Of a DNA stretch of 7,586 nucleotides, positions 1 to 6,604 are shown in pieces. Source of the stretch: JABWBR01 sp036741235. GTDB taxonomy: Bacteria; Bacteroidota; Bacteroidia; Chitinophagales; Saprospiraceae. Made by a program: the position numbers and the translations under genes. The stretch covers positions 1-7,586 of the forward strand of contig DAINSQ010000208.1 in NCBI GenBank assembly GCA_036741235.1. The letters run 5' to 3'. The notes beneath the pieces were generated by a model. That model saw nothing but the letters and a program-made list of their open reading frames with translations. It searched no databases and was not told where the DNA came from. How positions within the stretch are numbered: position 1 is the first letter of the stretch; the number at the start of each line of letters is the position of its first letter.

Positions 1-54
1 AGAACCTACAACCTAGAACCTACAACCTAGAACCTACAACCTAGAACCTACAAC
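1..54. repeat. Tandem heptamer repeat (CTACAAC / CTAGAAC alternating)
   Basis: From position 6 the plus strand reads as seven consecutive 7-bp units: CTACAAC and CTAGAAC strictly alternating, so the array also looks like a 14-bp repeat of nearly four copies. It runs off the left edge, so its full length is unknown. The last unit (48-54) lies 5 bases from the ppdK stop codon. On the ppdK mRNA the array therefore reads as GTTGTAG/GTTCTAG units immediately 3' of the stop. The same heptamer family recurs at 6441-6475 behind the other main gene. It is noncoding as far as can be seen; its role is unknown. Confidence 0.95.
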
Positions 55-59
55 CGCTA

Positions 60-2879
60 TCAATCCGCACTAACCTTGCGTTCACCCAATTTGGCGTGGG
101 CGGCAGCCAGGCGGGCGATGGGCACGCGGGGCGCTGAACACGATACATAATTGAGGCCGATATGGTGGCAGAACTTGATAGACTCGGGATGGCCGCCGTG
201 TTCTCCGCAGATACCGATCTTCAGATCCGGGCGGGTTTTGCGGCCCCATTCTACCGCTATTTTCATCAACTTGCCAACGCCGTTGGTATCGAGCACTTCA
301 AACGGGTTGTCGTGCAAGAGGTTGAGCTGGGTATACATCGGCAAGAACTTGTTTTCGGCGTCTTCACGCGAAAACGAGAAGGTAGCCTGCGTAAGGTCAT
401 TGGTACCGAAGGAGAAGAAATCCGCTTCTTTAGCGAGTTCATCGGCTTGCATACAGGCGCGCACTACTTCAATCATTGAACCGAATTTAAACATCAGCTT
501 GACGTTTCTCCGCTTTTCAATTTCCCCCTTGAGGTAATCAACGTGGACTTTAACCTGTTGCAATTCCTCGGCCGTACAAACCTGCGGCACCATGATCTCC
601 GGATGTACCTCTATGCCTTCCTGTCGGCATTCGGCTTCGGCCTCCAGGATAGCCTGGATTTGCATGCGGTAAATTTCCGGGAAGGTCAAGCCCAGCCGCA
701 CGCCGCGGTGTCCCAACATGGGGTTGACTTCGTACAACTCTTTGACTTTCTTGAGCATGCGCTCTTTTTTCAAAATAGCCTGGTTGACCAACTCGCTGCC
801 TTCCATGTTAAATGGAGTAGGGGAGCCCTTGGCAATATCGGGGTTGGCTTCCAGCAGGCGCAGGCTGCTAAACAGGTTGTTGACACCCAGCACCGTGGTA
901 CGGAGTTGTTGCAAGTGTTCGAGCTCGTCGCGCAGTTCTTCTTCGCTGGGCAGAAACTCGTGAATAGGCGGGTCGAGCAGGCGAATCGTAACCGGGCGGG
1001 GCGTCATCGCCTTGAAGATCTGTTTGAAGTCTTCGCGTTGAATAGGCAGCAGTCGCTCAAGCGCCTTTTTGCGATCTTCGGTGTTGTTGGCCAAAATCAT
1101 ATCAATCACGATCGGCAGTCGCTCAGAAGCGTTAAACATACGCTCTGTGCGGCAGAGACCGATGCCCATGGCGCCGTATTGAACCGCTTTGTGGGCTGCG
1201 TCGGGCGTATCGGCGTTGGCCATTACCTGTAGCCGGGCTACTTCGTCGGCCCACTGGAGCAAAGTTTCAAGCTCTTGCGAGAAGGTGGGTTCAACCGTGG
1301 CGATTTCGCCCTGGTATACGAGGCCCGTACCGCCGTCAATGGTGATGTAATCGCCCTCGTGCAGTATTTTTTCACCGATAACCGCCTGGCGCAGTTTGAC
1401 GTCGACTGAAATGCCTTCAGCACCGGCTACGCAGGGTTTGCCCATGCCTCTGGCTACAACGGCGGCGTGAGAAGTTTTGCCGCCGCGGCTGGTGAGAATG
1501 CCCTGAGAGGCGAAAAATCCGTGAATGTCTTCGGGTTTCGTTTCCTCGCGAACGAGGATCACTTTTTGCCCGCTGCGGCCCAGTAATTCAGCGCGGTCGG
1601 CGTCGAATACGCAGTGGCCGGAGGCGGCGCCGGGCGAGGCAGGCAAGCCCTGCGCCAACGGCACATGTTTGTGGTTAGGATCGAGGCGCGGATATAGCAA
1701 TTGCTCCAACATCTCGGGTTTGATGCGAAGCAGGGCCTGTTCTTTGGTGATCAGGCCCTCCTGCACCATTTCCACAGAGGTACGCACCATGGCCGTAGCG
1801 TTCATTTTGCCATTGCGCGTCTGCAAGCAGTACAATACTTGCTTTTCTATGGTATATTCAAAGTCCTGGACTTCTTTGTAGTGGCTTTCCAGCTTGTTGC
1901 GCAATTCTTCGAGCTGGCGGTACATGTCGGGCATTTCTTCTGCCAGCATGTGAACGGGTTTTGGGGTGCGTATGCCGGCTACCACGTCTTCGCCCTGCGC
2001 ATTGGTGAGGTATTCTCCAAACATCACGTTTTCGCCGGTGCCGGGGTCGCGGGTAAAACCTACGCCGGTGGCGCTGTCATTGCCCATATTGCCGAATACC
2101 ATGGCTACTACGTTAACGGCGGTGCCGTTGGCCATGTCAGGGGTGATGTTGAATTCACGGCGATAGTCGACGGCGCGTTTGCCCATCCTTGAGTTGAAAA
2201 CGGCCTTGATGGCGATTTCCAGTTGTTCGTATACGTCTTCCGGGAAGGGTCGGCCGGTGTGTTCTTTGACGACCATCAGGAAGCGCTCGCTTATCTCTTG
2301 CAAGTCGTTGGCGCTCAATCCAATATCTACTTTCACCCCGGCACGGTGTTTGACTTCTTCAAAGTGAGCGTCGAATTTTTCATCGGGCACGCCCAAGGCT
2401 ACTTTGCCAAATAACTGTATAAAGCGGCGATAAGCGTCATAGCAGAACCGCTCGTTGCCGGTTTGCTTGATCATGCCCTGCAGGGTTTGGGAGTTCAGGC
2501 CCAGGTTGAGGATGGTGTCCATCATGCCCGGCATTGACATGGCAGAACCCGAGCGTACCGATACAAGCAACGGATTGTGCGCATCGCCAAAACGCTTGCC
2601 GCTGGCCCGCTCTACTTCCGCCATTTGGGCGTGAACTTCTTCCAACACGCCCGCAGGCAACTCGCGGTTGGTGTTGGCCAGGTAGGTAAGGCAAGTTTCT
2701 GTTGTAATCACAAAACCGGGAGGTACGTTCAACCCTATTTGGGTCATTTCGCACAGGTTGGCGCCCTTGCCGCCAAGCAGGTGTTTGTTTTTTCCGTCTC
2801 CTTCGCGAAAAGAATATACGTATTTTACTTTTGCGGCCTTTTCGGCCGTTTCTTGAGTTAGACTAGCAGTTGCGTCCAT
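60..2879 (-). CDS. ppdK: Pyruvate, phosphate dikinase
   Basis: This cytosolic enzyme reversibly converts pyruvate, ATP and phosphate to PEP, AMP and pyrophosphate. All three expected parts are visible in the 939-residue protein. The N-terminal ATP-grasp part has LLGGKGANL (34-42), RSGSAMSMPGMMDT (109-122), GFTRDPGTGE (274-283) and LQTRNGKM (352-359). The swivelling phosphohistidine domain has GLPASPGAASG (411-421) and GGKTSHAAVVARG (466-478), with catalytic His471 and Thr469, the threonine that is regulated in plant PPDK. The C-terminal PEP/pyruvate barrel has GLCRTERMF (574-582), RLLDPPIHEF (633-642), GHRGVRLG (723-730), GTNDLTQ (825-831) and ICGEHGGHP (890-898), with Cys891 matching the general acid/base Cys831 of the Clostridium symbiosum enzyme. 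The protein is longer than the usual roughly 870-910 residues, mainly because of extra sequence between 645 and 718. The start is the only Met before the conserved KYVYSF segment; no Shine-Dalgarno is seen. TGA is followed in frame by TAG. Recognition of the family is secure. Confidence 0.98.
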   Translation of the reverse strand: MDATASLTQETAEKAAKVKYVYSFREGDGKNKHLLGGKGANLCEMTQIGLNVPPGFVITTETCLTYLANTNRELPAGVLEEVHAQMAEVERASGKRFGDAHNPLLVSVRSGSAMSMPGMMDTILNLGLNSQTLQGMIKQTGNERFCYDAYRRFIQLFGKVALGVPDEKFDAHFEEVKHRAGVKVDIGLSANDLQEISERFLMVVKEHTGRPFPEDVYEQLEIAIKAVFNSRMGKRAVDYRREFNITPDMANGTAVNVVAMVFGNMGNDSATGVGFTRDPGTGENVMFGEYLTNAQGEDVVAGIRTPKPVHMLAEEMPDMYRQLEELRNKLESHYKEVQDFEYTIEKQVLYCLQTRNGKMNATAMVRTSVEMVQEGLITKEQALLRIKPEMLEQLLYPRLDPNHKHVPLAQGLPASPGAASGHCVFDADRAELLGRSGQKVILVREETKPEDIHGFFASQGILTSRGGKTSHAAVVARGMGKPCVAGAEGISVDVKLRQAVIGEKILHEGDYITIDGGTGLVYQGEIATVEPTFSQELETLLQWADEVARLQVMANADTPDAAHKAVQYGAMGIGLCRTERMFNASERLPIVIDMILANNTEDRKKALERLLPIQREDFKQIFKAMTPRPVTIRLLDPPIHEFLPSEEELRDELEHLQQLRTTVLGVNNLFSSLRLLEANPDIAKGSPTPFNMEGSELVNQAILKKERMLKKVKELYEVNPMLGHRGVRLGLTFPEIYRMQIQAILEAEAECRQEGIEVHPEIMVPQVCTAEELQQVKVHVDYLKGEIEKRRNVKLMFKFGSMIEVVRACMQADELAKEADFFSFGTNDLTQATFSFSREDAENKFLPMYTQLNLLHDNPFEVLDTNGVGKLMKIAVEWGRKTRPDLKIGICGEHGGHPESIKFCHHIGLNYVSCSAPRVPIARLAAAHAKLGERKVSAD

Positions 2880-2984
2880 GACTTTCGTTTTTATGCCAGT
2901 TGATGGTGGTGATTTTGGCTGTTATTAAAAAATGACTGAGGCCAATTAGTTGTTATGGCAATAATGTATTGCTGTAACTGATTC

Positions 2985-2992
2985 CAAAATTA
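2985..2992 (-). promoter_or_regulatory. Candidate Bacteroidota -7 promoter element for ppdK
   Basis: The minus strand reads TAATTTTG, an exact match to the Bacteroidota primary-sigma -7 consensus TAnnTTTG. It lies about 105 bases upstream of the ppdK start, implying a 5' leader of roughly 100 nt. No clear TTTG -33 element sits at the usual distance of about 19-21 bp, so the call rests on the -7 box and its position alone. An 8-base degenerate motif in AT-rich DNA can occur by chance. Confidence 0.4.
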
Positions 2993-3090
2993 ATCCTGCT
3001 TTAACTTAGCGATAGATGACTTCGCTCAAGGATTTCAGTAACAATTATCAATGGCAGCGCTTTTATATAGATTAAATGGCGGTTAACGCT

Positions 3091-3098
3091 TATCTTGG
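3091..3098 (+). promoter_or_regulatory. Weak -7-like element upstream of the BNR gene
   Basis: TATCTTGG matches the Bacteroidota -7 consensus TAnnTTTG with one mismatch and sits 32 bases before the preferred ATG at 3131. No -33 TTTG is present at the expected spacing. It is the best candidate seen on this strand but could easily be chance. If it is real, transcription would begin close to 3105, downstream of the alternative ATG at 3095, which would support the 3131 start. Confidence 0.2.
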
Positions 3099-3130
3099 GG
3101 CTTATTTTATTAACAAATAACACACCTGAC

Positions 3131-6100
3131 ATGCGCAAAAAGCTTTGGCTACTCGCCTTGGCCGCTGTTTTTGCAGCGGCGCCCGCTTTTGCTCAAAAAA
3201 AAGGAGCAACAGCTACTACCAAGAAAGAAGAGAAAAAACCTGAAAAGAAGGATCCCTTTAATGCCGGGACTTTTACGGGGCTTTCTTTCCGTTCTATCGG
3301 CCCTGCGGTTACTTCGGGCCGTATTTCCGATTTTGCCGTGAATCCGAACAACCACAACGAATATTATGTGGCCGTATCATCGGGCGGCGTTTGGAAAACC
3401 ACCAACCGGGGTACTACCTATACGCCCATTTTTGATGGAGAAGGCTCGTATTCCATCGGTTGCGTTTCGCTTGACCCCGGCAACCCCAACGTAGTCTGGG
3501 TAGGCTCGGGCGAAAACAACAACCAGCGATCGGTGGCATACGGCGACGGCGTTTACCGAAGCAACGACGGCGGCAAAAGCTGGAAAAACATGGGGCTCAA
3601 AAATTCAGAACATATCGCCGAGATTATTGTAGACCCCACCGATCCCAATATTATCTGGGTAGCAGCCTACGGCCCCGTTTGGAAAGAAGGCGGCGAACGC
3701 GGCGTCTATAAGTCGACCGACGGCGGCGCTACCTGGAAAAACGTGAAGTCCGTCAGCGATTTTACCGGCTGCAACGATTTAATCATGGACCCCCGCGATC
3801 CCAAAGTGTTGTATGCGGCTTTCCACCAGCGCATGCGAAAAGTATACACCTACATCGGCGGCGGCCCCGAATCGGCTGTTTATAAAACTACTGACGGCGG
3901 CGCTACCTGGACCAAACTCGAAGGCGGATTGCCCGGCGGCGACCTGGGCCGCATCGGCATCGCCCTGGCGCCTTCCAAACCCGATATCGTTTACGCCGTG
4001 GTGGAAGCTTCTGAAGGCAAGGGCGGCATCTACCGCTCGAGCGACCGCGGCGCCAGCTGGGAGAAAAGAAGCGGTGTGTATACCTCCGGCAACTACTACA
4101 ACGAAATCGTGTGCGACCCCCTCAACCCCAACCGCATTTTTATTACCGATACCTATTATAAAGTAAGCGACGACGGCGGTAAAACGGTGCGCAACCTGGG
4201 CGAATTGAACAAACATATCGATAATCACTGTATATGGATTGACCCCAACGATACCAACCACCTGCTGGTGGGATGCGATGGCGGTATTTACGAAACATGG
4301 GATTTTGCCGCTTCCTGGCATTTTAAACCCAACCTGCCGGTTACTCAGTTTTATAAGGTATCTACCGACAACGCTACGCCTTTTTATCACGTTCATGGCG
4401 GAACACAGGACAACTTCAGCCTCGGCGGACCCAGTCGCACCACTTCAGGTAACGGCATTCCCAATTCCGATTGGTACGTAACTTCCATCGGCGACGGCTT
4501 TGAAACCCAGGTTGATCCCAACGATCCCAATATCATCTATGCCCAAAGCCAATACGGCGGCTTGTCGCGCTTCGATCGCCGCAGCGGCGAATACCTCTAC
4601 ATCCGACCCGTTGAACGCGAAGGCGATGCGCCCTACCGCTGGAACTGGGATGCGCCCCTGCTTATCAGCCAGCATAGCCCTACCCGCGTGTATTTCGGCG
4701 CCAACCGCCTGTTCCGCACCGACGACCGCGGCGAGTCGTGGAAAGTCATCAGTCCCGATCTGACGCGCCAACTGGACCGCAATACGTTCGAACTCATGGG
4801 CCGTGTGTGGAGCGTCGATGCCGTTGCCAAAAACCAAAGTACCGATATCTTTGGTCAGACAACCAGTATCGCAGAATCAAAATTCGACCCCAATGTGTTG
4901 TGGGTAGGTACCGACGACGGCCTTATACAACGCACTACCGACGGCGGCGCCACCTGGACGGCCATCGACAAGCTGCCCGGCGTGCCCGAGATGAGCTATG
5001 TGCATCAGATCATCGCTTCGCTTCACGATCCCAATACGGCTTACGTGTGCTTTAACCACCACCGCTACGGCGATTTTAAGCCTTATGTGCTCAAAACTAC
5101 CGACGGCGGCAAAACCTGGACTTCTATCGCTTCCAACCTGCCCGAGCGCGGCAGCGTGTATTCGATCGCCGAAGATCATGTTGATCCCAATTTGTTGTTT
5201 GTAGGTACCGAATTCGGCTGCTTTTTCAGCAATGACGGCGGCAAGCAGTGGGTGCAACTGAAAGCCGGCCTGCCCACTATCGCCGTACGCGATATCGAAA
5301 TCCAGCGCCGCGAAAACGACCTGGTACTAGGAACTTTTGGCCGCGGCTTCTATATCCTCGACGACTATACGCCGCTGCGCAGCCTGAAAAAGGCGGACCT
5401 GGAGAAAAACGCCTTGCTCATGGCGGAAAAAGAAGCCTGGATGTTTATCGAAAGCTATCCGCTGGGCGTTCGCGACAAGGGCCACCAGGGGTCCAGCTAT
5501 TATGCTACACCCAACCCGCCGGTTGGCGCCGTCTTCACTTATTATCTGAAAGAAGACGTCAAAACCATCAAAGAAAAACGACGCGAAGCCGAAAAGGCCA
5601 AAATTGAGAAAGGCGAAAAGGTATATTATCCTAGTATCGACAGCCTGCGTATGGAAGACCTGCAGCCGGCGCCATATCTGCTCTTTACCGTTACCGATGC
5701 AGCAGGCAATGTGGTGCGCCACCTCAAAGAGCCCGCCAAGAAGGGCCTCAAGCGCATCGTGTGGGATTTCCGCTATGCTACGCCGGCGCCCACCAACCAG
5801 CGCTATACACCCGAACCCGATCAGCTTTTTGGCGGGGCCGAGACCGGTCACCTGGCCATGCCCGGTACTTACAACGTAACCATGCAACTCTACGAAAACG
5901 GCGCTTTGACTACGCTGGCAGGCCCCGTGAGCTTCGAATGCAAGTCGCTCAACATTGCCACGCTGCCCGCTGCCGATAAGAAGGATTACGACGAATTCTG
6001 CAAAAAAGTAGCCGACTTGCGCCGGGCCGTCGGCGCCGCGCAGGATATCCACGGCAGTATGTCGTACAAACTGGGCCAAATTAAAACCGCCATACAGGAT

Positions 6101-6439
6101 ATGCCCGCGCCGGTGCAATCGCTCCTGCAGCAGGTATACAGCCTGGAGCAGCGCCTGGCCGCCGCCGGCGTCAAACTCAACGGCGACGCTGCCCGCGCAC
6201 GCCGCGAGTTTGAAACTTCGCCTTCTATCAGCGATCGTGTAGGCATCGTCGAAGGCGGCATGTGGACCGTCACGTCGGCGCCTACCGCCACTTTCCGCGA
6301 CGCCTATGAGGTGGCCAACAAGCAATTCGGCCCGGTACTTCAAGAGCTCAAAACCATTGATGCCGACTTGAAAAAGTTGGAAGAAGAGCTTGAAAAGAAT
6401 AATGCGCCATATACACCGGGCCGTTGGCCGAAGTGGTGA
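3131..6439 (+). CDS. Exported BNR/Asp-box beta-propeller protein (sortilin/VPS10-like)
   Basis: The ATG at 3131 is preferred over the in-frame ATG at 3095. It puts a textbook signal peptide at the very N-terminus (MRKK, hydrophobic core LWLLALAAVF, cleavage after AFA at residue 21), followed by a Lys/Glu-rich linker to about residue 42. Numbering here is for the resulting 1102-residue protein. Asp-box motifs (consensus SxDxGxTW) occur near 88, 142, 193, 251, 301, 343, 528, 600, 654 and 698, with a degenerate one near 387. They end at GRGFYILDDY (about 737-746), so residues 40-745 should form one or two beta-propellers. A charged stretch (807-829) leads to an Ig/FlgD-like segment (about 846-924, TVTDAAGNVV and VWDFRY) and a helical C-terminus ending RWPKW. 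Such proteins are often named glycosyl hydrolase or sialidase-like, but Asp-boxes are structural and no catalytic set was identified. Substrate and role are unknown. Location is inferred to be periplasmic or outer surface. There is no recognisable type IX secretion tail and no Shine-Dalgarno. Confidence 0.93.
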   Translation: MRKKLWLLALAAVFAAAPAFAQKKGATATTKKEEKKPEKKDPFNAGTFTGLSFRSIGPAVTSGRISDFAVNPNNHNEYYVAVSSGGVWKTTNRGTTYTPIFDGEGSYSIGCVSLDPGNPNVVWVGSGENNNQRSVAYGDGVYRSNDGGKSWKNMGLKNSEHIAEIIVDPTDPNIIWVAAYGPVWKEGGERGVYKSTDGGATWKNVKSVSDFTGCNDLIMDPRDPKVLYAAFHQRMRKVYTYIGGGPESAVYKTTDGGATWTKLEGGLPGGDLGRIGIALAPSKPDIVYAVVEASEGKGGIYRSSDRGASWEKRSGVYTSGNYYNEIVCDPLNPNRIFITDTYYKVSDDGGKTVRNLGELNKHIDNHCIWIDPNDTNHLLVGCDGGIYETWDFAASWHFKPNLPVTQFYKVSTDNATPFYHVHGGTQDNFSLGGPSRTTSGNGIPNSDWYVTSIGDGFETQVDPNDPNIIYAQSQYGGLSRFDRRSGEYLYIRPVEREGDAPYRWNWDAPLLISQHSPTRVYFGANRLFRTDDRGESWKVISPDLTRQLDRNTFELMGRVWSVDAVAKNQSTDIFGQTTSIAESKFDPNVLWVGTDDGLIQRTTDGGATWTAIDKLPGVPEMSYVHQIIASLHDPNTAYVCFNHHRYGDFKPYVLKTTDGGKTWTSIASNLPERGSVYSIAEDHVDPNLLFVGTEFGCFFSNDGGKQWVQLKAGLPTIAVRDIEIQRRENDLVLGTFGRGFYILDDYTPLRSLKKADLEKNALLMAEKEAWMFIESYPLGVRDKGHQGSSYYATPNPPVGAVFTYYLKEDVKTIKEKRREAEKAKIEKGEKVYYPSIDSLRMEDLQPAPYLLFTVTDAAGNVVRHLKEPAKKGLKRIVWDFRYATPAPTNQRYTPEPDQLFGGAETGHLAMPGTYNVTMQLYENGALTTLAGPVSFECKSLNIATLPAADKKDYDEFCKKVADLRRAVGAAQDIHGSMSYKLGQIKTAIQDMPAPVQSLLQQVYSLEQRLAAAGVKLNGDAARARREFETSPSISDRVGIVEGGMWTVTSAPTATFRDAYEVANKQFGPVLQELKTIDADLKKLEEELEKNNAPYTPGRWPKW

Positions 6440-6440
6440 T

Positions 6441-6475
6441 GTTGTGGGTTGTAGGTTGTAGGTTGTAGGTTGTGT
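6441..6475. repeat. Tandem heptamer repeat (GTTGTRG x5)
   Basis: Five consecutive 7-bp units read GTTGTGG, GTTGTAG, GTTGTAG, GTTGTAG and GTTGTGT on the plus strand, starting one base after the TGA of the BNR gene. The reverse complement, CTACAAC, is the same unit as in the array at 1-54. Relative to its own upstream gene the orientation is identical to that of the left array behind ppdK. The last unit forms part of the 5' arm of the hairpin at 6467-6510. Confidence 0.92.
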
Positions 6476-6510
6476 CACAGGTGTGAAAATTTGCACCTGT
6501 GATACAACCT
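6467..6510. repeat. Strong 17-bp inverted repeat (hairpin) after the BNR gene
   Basis: The left arm 6467-6483 pairs with 6494-6510 over 17 positions, with a single G-T wobble (6474/6503). The inner nine pairs, TCACAGGTG with CACCTGTGA, are perfect. The 10-base spacer is TGAAAATTTG. It lies 28 bases after the BNR stop, where a transcription terminator would be expected. However, no run of T follows on the plus strand, and none follows the other arm on the minus strand, so it is not a standard intrinsic terminator. It could be an mRNA-stabilising 3' hairpin, a REP-like palindrome or a small palindromic insertion. The arm sequences are certain; the role is not. Confidence 0.8.
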
Positions 6511-6534
6511 GTACTATAACTAGTTGATATTATT

Positions 6535-6539
6535 GGAGG
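6535..6539 (+). promoter_or_regulatory. GGAGG Shine-Dalgarno-like site before a micro-ORF
   Basis: GGAGG sits 7 bases before the ATG at 6547, near-ideal spacing for ribosome binding. None of the three main genes in the window has such a site, in keeping with weak Shine-Dalgarno use in Bacteroidota. It is the only reason to take the adjoining 13-codon ORF seriously. A chance match of 5 bases is quite possible. Confidence 0.25.
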
Positions 6540-6546
6540 ATGTTTT

Positions 6547-6588
6547 ATGGTTAAATATCTCTGGGGTTTTCTAATAAAAAATATCTAA
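6547..6588 (+). CDS. Possible 13-residue leader or micro-protein
   Basis: ATG to TAA encodes MVKYLWGFLIKNI, a short hydrophobic peptide with a lysine at each end. It is preceded by GGAGG at good spacing and ends 16 bases before the start of the sensor-Schlafen gene, so it could act as a translated leader that tunes that gene, or as a tiny membrane peptide. The length is too short to judge by coding statistics, and AT-rich DNA yields such ORFs by chance. No family is recognised. Confidence 0.18.
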   Translation: MVKYLWGFLIKNI

Positions 6589-6604
6589 TTAAAACATAAC
6601 TACA

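Larger units (their letters stand above)
2880..3130. other. Divergent intergenic region between ppdK and the BNR gene
   Basis: These 251 bases separate two divergently transcribed genes and must hold both promoters. The region is AT-rich compared with the flanking genes. One perfect Bacteroidota -7 match faces ppdK (2985-2992, minus). On the plus strand only a one-mismatch candidate was found (3091-3098). No convincing coding ORF, RNA gene or long inverted repeat was seen. Confidence 0.7.

Noticed and set aside
1..54. CRISPR array
   Set aside because: The units are 7 bp and contiguous, with no unique spacers.
543..1232. 229-codon open frame on the plus strand opposite ppdK
   Set aside because: It overlaps conserved catalytic regions of ppdK on the other strand, has no family resemblance and no plausible start context.
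3095..3130. Upstream ATG at 3095 as the start of the BNR protein
   Set aside because: It would add 12 residues before the basic MRKK start of the signal peptide. The 3131 ATG gives a standard signal peptide and a longer leader.
3779..4396. 205-codon minus-strand frame within the BNR gene
   Set aside because: It mirrors the repeated Asp-box coding sequence and has no independent support.
3700..5260. DNA-level direct repeats such as GACGGCGGCGCTACCTGGA
   Set aside because: These are the codons of the Asp-box protein repeats within the BNR gene and need no separate explanation.
5327..6496. 389-codon open frame on the minus strand across the BNR gene
   Set aside because: It lies opposite a gene with clear family motifs. 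Its translation shows no recognisable domain, and its first codons come from the hairpin and heptamer array. Long antisense frames are expected opposite GC-rich genes.
6482..6497. CRP-like site TGTGA-N6-GCACC upstream of the nucleotide-sensor gene
   Set aside because: It matches 8 of 10 consensus positions of the E. coli CRP box, but it falls inside the longer hairpin, which explains the symmetry better, and that consensus need not apply here.
6467..6510. Standard intrinsic terminator
   Set aside because: The stem is strong but no T-run follows on either strand.
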